Below are positions 17,991 through 24,253 of a stretch of 24,253 bases of DNA, piece by piece. A model generated the notes under the pieces. The model saw only the letters and a list, made by a program, of their open reading frames with translations. It did not search any database and was not told the DNA's origin. The translations under genes and the position numbers were made by a program. The DNA is from Ectocarpus siliculosus. Its lineage: Eukaryota > Sar > Phaeophyceae > Ectocarpales > Ectocarpaceae. Position 1 is the first letter of the stretch, and every line of letters starts with the position of its first letter. The stretch spans positions 2,943,443 through 2,967,695 of the forward strand of contig FN649755.1 of the NCBI GenBank assembly GCA_000310025.1. Reading direction: 5' to 3'.

Positions 17991-19736
17991 CACTCCATCC
18001 ACCCGTCCTGAGTCTGCAAGAGCGGCGCTGCCGTAGCTTTCCATGGCAACATCCACCTTCTCACGGTATCATTCTTGGATTTCCCATGCACCTCAGATGA
18101 TCCCCGCTCCTCCGACCCTGAGGCCCCCGCAGAAGCACCCACCTGCTGCTGCTGCTGCGGCTGCTGCTGCTGCGTCCACCCTATTTCCCTCCCCTCCGCC
18201 CTACTTCTCCGCGTCGCCGTCGAGAACATCACTCGGCCTTGCTCTTTCGAAGCTTCTAGGAGCCCGTGCTCGGTCGTCGGCCCTGTTTCTTTCCTCCCCT
18301 CCGGTCTACTAGTCGTAGTACGTGTCGTCGTCGAGAACGGAAATCGGGCCCCTCGGTGATTCTGCTGTTCTTTCGAAGCTTGTTCTTGCGAAGTTTGTTC
18401 GCCGTGCCCGTGTTCGGTCGTCGGAACCAGACGGACAGGAGGACGAGAAGAAGAAGATGACGGAGGAGGAGGAAGGCCGCAAGGCGGAGCGGACGAGAGC
18501 GGCGACGGGGACGTTGTTTGCCTCCACTTCGCCGGCCCAAACGCCGCGGCAGCACCGGTTCCTACTTCCTCGACTGGGCCCCTAGCATTCTCCCGCGTCG
18601 TCATGGTTTCCGCCGACGGGCTGCGAGAGCCGGCAATACTACCGTAGCCGCTGCCGCTGCTGCTGCTGGTACTGCTGCTGCAGCTGCTTTTGCGGGACAG
18701 GTCGGTGCCGCTGCTGGGAGGACTGCGGCCCTCACCGTTCCTTTCACTACCACCGTAGCCGCTGTTGCTGCAGGACATGTCACTGCCGCTTGGGGGGCTG
18801 CTCTCTCCGCTGGTCCTTCCGTCCCTGTCGGAACCCGAAAAACGAGAAGGACTATTGTGAGACGCCGCTGCCGAACTCGTAGGGACGTCGCCGCTTGAAT
18901 TAGCGAAACGGTTGAGACAGCCGGCACCGGCGGTACCGGCGGCGCTTGAAGATGCGAATTGGTCGACAGAGCCACCACCACCACCGCCGCCGCCACCGCC
19001 GCCCCCGCCAACCCCGCCGCCGCGGCCGGACGCAACCCAAGGTCTACTGCATACATCGTCAGAAGAGCTCCAGCCGGCGGACGGGCGCCTCTCCGATCCC
19101 TCACCTCCTCCTCCTCCTCCGATACGTTGTTGGTGCTCCCGAACTACCGTCCTGCCGCCACCGGGGGGGAAACCGTCAGACCGGTACGTTTGTCGCACCG
19201 AGGCAGACGGAGCCACCACACCACCACCACCACCGTAGCCACTCCCGGCGATAGCCTCATTCGATGTACTGGTGACGGCGACGGCCCTCCGCTTGTTGGC
19301 AGCAGCAGCAGTAGCAGCAGCAGCAGCAGCCACTGCCCTCGCGCCGTTGCTTGTCGCCGTCGACTGCCCGCCGCGTTTCAGCGCCTCCGGGACCTTGATG
19401 CTGTTGATGTTAACCATACCGGTCTCCGCGTGGGTGGCGCAGAACTCCCTCCGCCGCGTCTCGGGGTTCCCGTAGCTCGCGCGCTTGGAGCAACCGGGGT
19501 GGGAGCAACCCCTGCCCCTGGACAGCACCATCCCGTGCAGCGCGTGCGCCACGCAGAACTCCTCTTTCTTGTGCCGGCCCCTCCAAGTCCGCTTGAGGGT
19601 GTTGGTGGTGTCGGTGGTCCCCGGTCGAGGTGATGATGATGCTGATGAAGCAGCGGCGGAGAGAGGCGTAGCGGTGGTGGTGGTGGTCTCGGGGAAGCTG
19701 AAGGTAGCTCGCGAGTTGCAGCCTTCGCGCGAGCAC
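17951..19736 (-). CDS. EsV-1-7 paralogue, terminal exon
   Basis: On the minus strand the acceptor GCCGACGCAG ends at 19737 and the exon opens G|TGC, as in the plus gene. It encodes two modules, the linker and the tail (17954-18061). A Thr/Ala/Ser-rich stretch lies inside the first module of the exon. No GT...AG pair occurs in that stretch, so it is coding sequence and not a missed intron. The frame stays open upstream to 19798, but that part is best read as intron. Confidence 0.82.
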
Positions 19737-21090
19737 CTGCGTCGGCGGGCGGTCAAGCAGCGGCATAGGTGGAACAATGTCGTAAGTATATCACGCATGG
19801 GGGAAAAACTCGGAAAATAAATGTGTGCTCATAGAGCGCGAGTGACACGACGCAGTGGTGTGAAGAAACGAGTAATTAACCTACCACGGAACAGCACAAT
19901 ACAGCAACACGCCAAACAAGAGCGTGTGAATGAAGTTAGACCACCGTAGGTTGCATGATGTAAGATATCACACCCCCTGGACCGATTTTCAAAGCTCGAT
20001 TACTCCACGACCAAGAGGATCAGAACATGTCGAGTGTTCGGAAAGACCTGGACTAAGTGTTTCTAACGCCGCCATTGTCGGCACCGTCGCTGCTTTTCCT
20101 GCCGAGCAATCGAGATCTGAAAATCGGTTCGAGGGGGTGCGATATCTCGCGCAACCTGCGGTATACATTTGCGAGCGACTCTATAAGCACCTTACGTCCA
20201 ACATGCTGCCAGCCCCCTCCTCGTGCAATTTGTGTGCATTCATTCCGCGCGGCACTCCAGTGTTGTTGCTAATCTGTTGTTGTTGTTGTTGTTGTTGTTG
20301 TTGTAGGTTGATATGCAATCGTCGTCACCCCGCCACCCAACCCTCGACAACAATGGTTGACGGAACTTCGGTGCGTAACATGTTTTTTGGAACGCCTCCG
20401 AATATCAGCACACAAGTCTCAAACGATACCGTATCGATGGCGACATGTTTTCGCTGAGCGCGTTTGCTTGTCTTTCTGCTTTCTCGTCATCGGCGAAAAA
20501 TCCTCGGGCACTAAAAAAAATCACAAAAAGTAACACAATGAATGACTCTTGTTGTGGCAACCACGTGTAGTCTTTTTTTTTTTTTATCTTCACTGTAAAT
20601 AGCGTCCACTATAAATAGACAATGATTGCCTGTTGTTGTGACAACAACGGGTAGTTATATTTCTTGTTGTCTTCGCTTCAAATCAGCGCTCCTCACACCA
20701 CTTATTGTGCCGTTTACCCCAACCCGTGGTCACACAGAATGTCCTGAGGCCCCCTACCCTACCCCTCCCTCCCGCGGTACTGTGACTTCGATTATTAATG
20801 CGAGAAGACTGCAGCACTCTCGTCCCTCTCTACACACACGTATCACATGTAGCGATTTCCACCCAGCCAGGCCGGGAACGGAAACAAGAGAAACCAAACT
20901 CACTTCGCAAGAAAAGCTCGCTAACGCCGGGACTCGAACCCTTGACCCTGAAGGTTCTTGAGGGTGCCAACTAGACTAGGTACCGGGACGATCGGCTGTA
21001 GTAGTGCATGCGAGAAAAAGCGGAATACGAACTTACCTAGCCACGTCGACGTTGATCATTCCGGTCTTCGCGTGTATGACACAGAACTCC
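17951..21090 (-). CDS. EsV-1-7 domain protein, minus-strand paralogue (5' incomplete)
   Basis: Joining complement 21037-21090 to complement 17951-19736 gives 612 visible residues. The phase-2 junction splits an AGG Arg codon, and the intron starts with GTAAGT. His6 in the micro-exon is followed by exactly 12 residues before the next Cys across the junction. Modules visible are the second half of one (EFCVIH), then CSREGC...CVAH with a 38-residue insertion in its Cys2-Cys3 loop, then a canonical CSHPGC, x16, CATH ending GMVNIN. A long Ser/Gly/Thr/Arg-rich linker with poly-G and short poly-Q follows, then a tail with GWMEWEW before TGA at 17951-17953. The architecture matches the plus-strand gene, so they are paralogues in convergent orientation. 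The micro-exon begins mid-module, so at least one more 5' exon must exist; none was found in the window. Confidence 0.75.
19944..20162. mobile_element. MITE-1 copy d, inside the intron of the minus-strand EsV-1-7 gene
   Basis: Left edge CGTAGGTTGCATGATGTAAG followed by CACCCCCTGGACCGATTTTC. Right edge AAATCGGTTCGAGGGGGTGC followed by GCAACCTGCGGTA. The outer 30 bases are nearly identical to copy c at 10484, so these two are the closest relatives. It is about 219 bp long and non-coding. Confidence 0.65.
20275..20304. repeat. GTT trinucleotide microsatellite
   Basis: A run of GTT/TGT units in the intron of the minus-strand EsV-1-7 gene. It is not coding in any supported model. Confidence 0.75.
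20924..20990 (-). ncRNA. tRNA-like sequence, possibly a tRNA-derived SINE head or tRNA pseudogene
   Basis: Read on the minus strand it has an A-box-like TAGTCTAGTTGG and a perfect B-box GGTTCGAGTCC at normal tRNA spacing. Between them lies a stem ACCCT/AGGGT. The T-stem pairs only three of five bases, the acceptor ends do not pair, and the anticodon loop would be 11 nt. A functional tRNA is therefore unlikely. It lies in the intron between the micro-exon and the terminal exon of the minus gene. Confidence 0.45.
21037..21090 (-). CDS. EsV-1-7 paralogue, 54-nt micro-exon (half module)
   Basis: The minus strand reads GTTTCAG|G at the acceptor and AG|GTAAGT at the donor. The 54 nt between encode EFCVIHAKTGMINVDVA plus split arginine codons at both ends. 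That is the Cys3-x2-His4-x12 half of an EsV-1-7 module. It is symmetric (phase 2/2) and joins in frame to the exon starting at 19736. It was found from its splice signals and motif and is too short for routine ORF detection. Confidence 0.75.
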   Translation of the reverse strand, partial: GVLCHTREDRNDQRRRG

Positions 21091-21186
21091 CTGAAACAAC
21101 AAGAGGAAAAGGTTGCGCATCACAGGCAGATTATTATTATTTTAGTACAGTGCGGGGTGAGGTTGGCACGCGTTGAACAGAACTGT

Positions 21187-21512
21187 AGCAGCAGTAGCAT
21201 GTTATACTGTCAATAGGGACGGGTCGATTCGACTTATCGTACCCAATATACATCAAGATACATAGGAATCCTGATAATAATGAGATCCATCCGTGAGAAA
21301 GAGAAAATAAGGCAAGAACCCTTGACATAATATAACGAAACCCGGAGAAAAAAACAACGGCAGCAGCAGCAGTATGGTATCAATAGGGACAGGTCGATTC
21401 GACTTGTCGTGCCTCACGCACACGCGTATGGATTGGAATCGTGATGAAGAGATCCGTGAGAAAGAGAAAAAACAACGAAATAACCCTTGACGTACAATAT
21501 ACCGAGCCTTAG
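21187..21512. repeat. Duplicated block, period about 170 bp
   Basis: CAATAGGGACGGGTCGATTC at 21211 and CAATAGGGACAGGTCGATTC at 21381 open parallel blocks. They also share CCGTGAGAAAGAGAAAA and AACCCTTGAC. Each is preceded by a CAG-rich run. The block lies 5' of the micro-exon of the minus gene and should be intron or upstream DNA. Confidence 0.7.
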
Positions 21513-22195
21513 AAACGTCACATCACACCGCATCTATCTATCTAATCTGCTGCAGCTGTGCGGGGCTGCTGCCTGCATTCATACATGTCCATTCTACATC
21601 ATCCTTCGATGGCACTGCTGTGCTCGCACGAGCCCACTCCGGAGGGAGAGCTCGTTTTCGCCATCGTAAGCGCAAGCGTAGAGAGCGGTATGCAGAACAA
21701 AACGTGTGGGTTTGTCAATGGGTGTGTCTCATTTCTGACGTGGCAGTGCATTCTTTCTACAACGAATATTTCATCTTCTCGCCGCGGATACGAGTGCGGG
21801 ACAACTTTGCAATGAATTCATACGCGTTCGTTCATGTATCACTCGTAGAATAATTATTGCTCTCCCGTGTTTCTACTGATACAATCACTACGAACAGATT
21901 TGCCACCACACACAGCGTTATCTTCCCCGCGGGCAACAGGCCCAACAACGACAGTATTGGGTGGTCGCTCTGTGCACCATATATCTGTCACAACATGTGT
22001 TTGCTGGGAGGAGGATGTCCGTCCTCGATTCTATTTGCTGTTCGTGTGGAACCCTACCGGGTGTACACCGCATTATTTCGGCTGCATGAACGACAGAGAG
22101 CGACAACCTGAGTTCAGGTCCGCCCATCATCTGGGTTTACAAGCACTGTATATAGCTTGCGGGCGGGCGTGCCGTTCCCTGTTCGGATGAATGTC
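21513..22195. other. Stretch without a supported gene
   Basis: I looked here on the minus strand for the missing 5' exon of the EsV-1-7 paralogue (Cys-x4-Cys, then a split Arg before GT) and did not find it. No other gene is evident. Confidence 0.4.
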
Positions 22196-22337
22196 CAGTA
22201 CATTTTACCATCCGTGCGAAGGGATCTTTACTTCTAAATTTACTGTCTCCTCATTGGTTGGAGATGCAGTACATTTTACCATCCGTGCGAAGGGATCTTT
22301 ACTTCTAAATTTACTGTCTCCTCATTGGTTGGAGATG
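22196..22337. repeat. 71-bp perfect tandem duplication
   Basis: The block beginning CAGTACATTTTACCATCCGT at 22196 is repeated from 22267 with no difference seen. The recent duplication lies about 250 bp upstream of the poly-Q gene's ATG, in its probable promoter or 5' region. Confidence 0.9.
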
Positions 22338-22588
22338 CGCGTGCGCGCGCTCCCTCGGTGAGCCTCTTTTTGGTTCTATTCACAAAGCTCTCCTGGGGTG
22401 GGGAAACCCCGGCGCTGTAGCTACATTTCTCCGCACGCCGCGCACGAGGTGCGCGTGCTGTGAAGGACGGACAGGGCGGCCGTGCTACCTTATCGACACG
22501 TAGCCTCTAGAGAGAGCATTGCATAGCGTGGCTTCCACCGTTGGCCACCACAGCAGCGGTCAGTCGTTGATGCAAGGAGGTGAGCGGC

Positions 22589-23337
22589 ATGCTGCCGAGC
22601 ACGCGCTCTGCTGGCGGCGCGCATCATGATGCTGATCATGATGCAGGCGCGGATGACTGCGTGGATGGTGCGGCTGGTCGCCAGCACAAGCCGTTGTCGC
22701 ACCCCTTGCCCGCAGCCCCATGCGCGAACACTGGAGAGAGTTCCAACTTCTTGCAGCAAAACCCTCCTCGAGAACGGACAGCGACCTCTTCCGGTAGCGA
22801 GCCGTCGGGCAATTCCCATCTGTCGGTCAGCGGCGCGCCTGGCGGTGTAGCCACCGTCGCGAACACATTTCCTTGCGACACTCCTGCGGCTATCGGAGCG
22901 GCTCGCAGAAGTGTGAGTGGACGTGAATCACCACCAGCGAAACGCCACGCGTCGCAAAGCCCATCATCCCGGCGGAGTTTGGGACGAGATGCAAGAAATT
23001 CATGCGAGGGCTTCGGGGCCGGTGAACGTCGCGGCAGGGTGCTGCACTCGTTCCTTGCTACAGCTGTGCAGATGTCCCAAGCATCGGAGGCCTTGGGGAC
23101 GCCAGGGGAGCTATCAGGTGATGGTTTCGAATTCGCGGAACCACATACGCCCCTGTCGTCTGCCATTGGGGTACATACGGGACCGGGATACTGCTCTACC
23201 GGTACGCACGGGCCGAGTGCACCACTACTACATTCGGAGGTAGAGGGAGTAGCGCAGCTAAACTATGAACGCTCACGCCAACTTGGAGCAATGTTGCCAC
23301 CATGGCAGCGCCTAGCCAACGAAGTGCCGTGGCGACC

Positions 23338-23376
<39 letters not shown>

Positions 23377-23916
23377 ACAGCAGCAACAGCAACAGCTGTC
23401 AGCCGCCGGTTGCTTTGGAGGGGTATGGCCGCCGCCCCGGCCGCCGCCACGGCTTTTGATGGCGCAGCAGGGCGCAGCTGGCGGGGCGGTGTTTCAGCCG
23501 CAGCGGGATAGACGGGTACGTCAGCCACTTCCGCCGCTGCCGTTGCCTGTGCAGCAGAGGACGGCAGGTGGCATCGTCGGTGACGCCCTGAACGGCCATG
23601 GTTTACATCTGGTTTTGCAGCATGGCGCACCGCATGGCTCAGGGACAGGCGGTCATGAGGAGGAAGACGAGGAGGGGGGGGGGGAGGCAAAGGATGCCTC
23701 CAGCGGAAAGCCCGTCCCTGTCATCGTGCCTGCTAATGCTACGTTGGCGAAGCGCAGCTGGTGCTGTTCGAAAAGCAAGACAGTTACTTCGATTTGTCGT
23801 GGGTGTCTCAAACGATGGCATTGCCACGTCGACCATGGGCTGATCGACCTTACCAAGGATCGCTTCATTTGCTGCTTCTGCGATACGAAGACGAAGTCGG
23901 CATGTCTGTGTCACGC
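22589..23916 (+). CDS. Poly-Q protein with C-terminal Cys/His cluster (PHD-like?), exon, 3' incomplete
   Basis: The open frame encodes 442 complete codons from ATG 22589. An in-frame TGA at 22568 means no longer start within this exon. The N-terminal half is Ser/Gly/Arg-rich without recognised domains. There is a poly-Q tract at about residues 251-270, a proline patch after it, and an acidic Glu/Asp run near 355-369. Residues 391-442 hold WCC, CRGC, WHCHVDH and FICCFC. The CxxC-x4-H and aromatic-x-CxxC parts resemble a PHD finger, but the first Cys pair and the H-x2-C are atypical. The frame ends at TGA 23918, but a strong donor GTGAGT at 23917 and acceptors at 24120 and 24240 suggest it is spliced onward. 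Function is unknown; a nuclear regulatory role is only an inference. Confidence 0.6.
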
Positions 23917-24253
23917 GTGAGTACCCAATATCGTTTTCCGCTGTTCAGTTTCTTTGCTCAATTGCAATTCTCTTAAATTATGTGACCAAGAGTGATGTGC
24001 CAAATCGAGTTCTCGGATGCTTCTCGCACACGTGGGTGTCACCCGATTCGATGCCACCCATGTGGTTTGTTTGAGAGGAATATGCAACAATATCTTGACT
24101 TCCACAGCGCTCGCGCAGCCTGGTAGGCTGTCACCTGTTTTCACCTAGTTGCTCCGGGAATGTTGCTGGTGATCTGTATCGACTCCAACTTTTCTGGTTG
24201 CTTGACCATCGGTGTTTGTTAGGTCTTCACCCTCTCGCAGTGCGAACAAGACC
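23917..24253 (+). other. Probable intron and start of next exon
   Basis: GTGAGT opens the stretch. Two acceptors keep the frame open to the window end: GCTCGCGCAG ending at 24120 and CCTCTCGCAG ending at 24240. The second leaves only 13 nt of exon, so the choice cannot be made here. No other gene is visible. Confidence 0.4.

Noticed and set aside
18043-19633. Plus-strand frames up to 224 codons opposite the minus EsV-1-7 gene
   Set aside because: Low-complexity antisense shadows with no domain; the minus frame carries the Cys/His modules.
20924-20990. Functional tRNA gene
   Set aside because: The acceptor ends do not pair, the T-stem has only three pairs and the anticodon loop would be 11 nt. 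It is kept only as a tRNA-like sequence.
22490-22819. Minus-strand frame with RCCGGQRW as a possible missing 5' exon of the EsV-1-7 paralogue
   Set aside because: It lacks Cys-x4-Cys with the required spacing and has no phase-2 AG|GT in the right place.

Overview
The window looks like nuclear DNA from a brown alga of the Ectocarpus type. The main evidence is repeated cysteine/histidine modules with the spacing C-x4-C-x16-C-x2-H-x12. This is the EsV-1-7 repeat, a family known from the Ectocarpus IMMEDIATE UPRIGHT gene and from the phaeovirus EsV-1, and greatly expanded in brown algae. Large phase-2 introns with GTGAGN/GTAAGT donors, coding poly-Q/poly-G/poly-A tracts and dense minisatellites fit that assignment. 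The species is an inference; no database was searched.

Layout. Positions 1-5600 hold no gene I can support. They contain two families of short inverted-repeat (MITE-like) elements, a 56-nt palindrome and two degenerate tandem arrays. Positions 5636-12591 carry a plus-strand gene with three exons (5636-5829, 8779-8955, 11124-12591). The join gives five consecutive EsV-1-7 repeats with near-perfect spacing, then a long Gln-rich linker and a Trp/Glu tail (612 aa). Its two introns are full of tandem repeats, several of them copies of the gene's own exon edges. Positions 12592-17950 are repeat-rich intergenic DNA between two convergent genes. Positions 17951-21090 carry a minus-strand paralogue. 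It has a terminal exon at 17951-19736 and a 54-nt micro-exon at 21037-21090; the more 5' exons were not found. It ends with the same type of tail as the plus gene. Positions 22589-23916 are the first visible exon of a different plus-strand gene, with poly-Q, an acidic patch and a C-terminal Cys/His cluster resembling a degenerate PHD finger. It continues beyond the window.

How the parts relate. The two EsV-1-7 genes point at each other and share an architecture: Cys/His modules, low-complexity linker, then a tail containing GWxEWEW. In both, the stop-codon end of the reading frame has been copied downstream into a degenerate tandem array. In the plus gene the middle exon is flanked on both sides by tandem repeats carrying copies of its own splice acceptor and splice donor. 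The conserved tail and this exon-edge amplification are the most unusual observations here.
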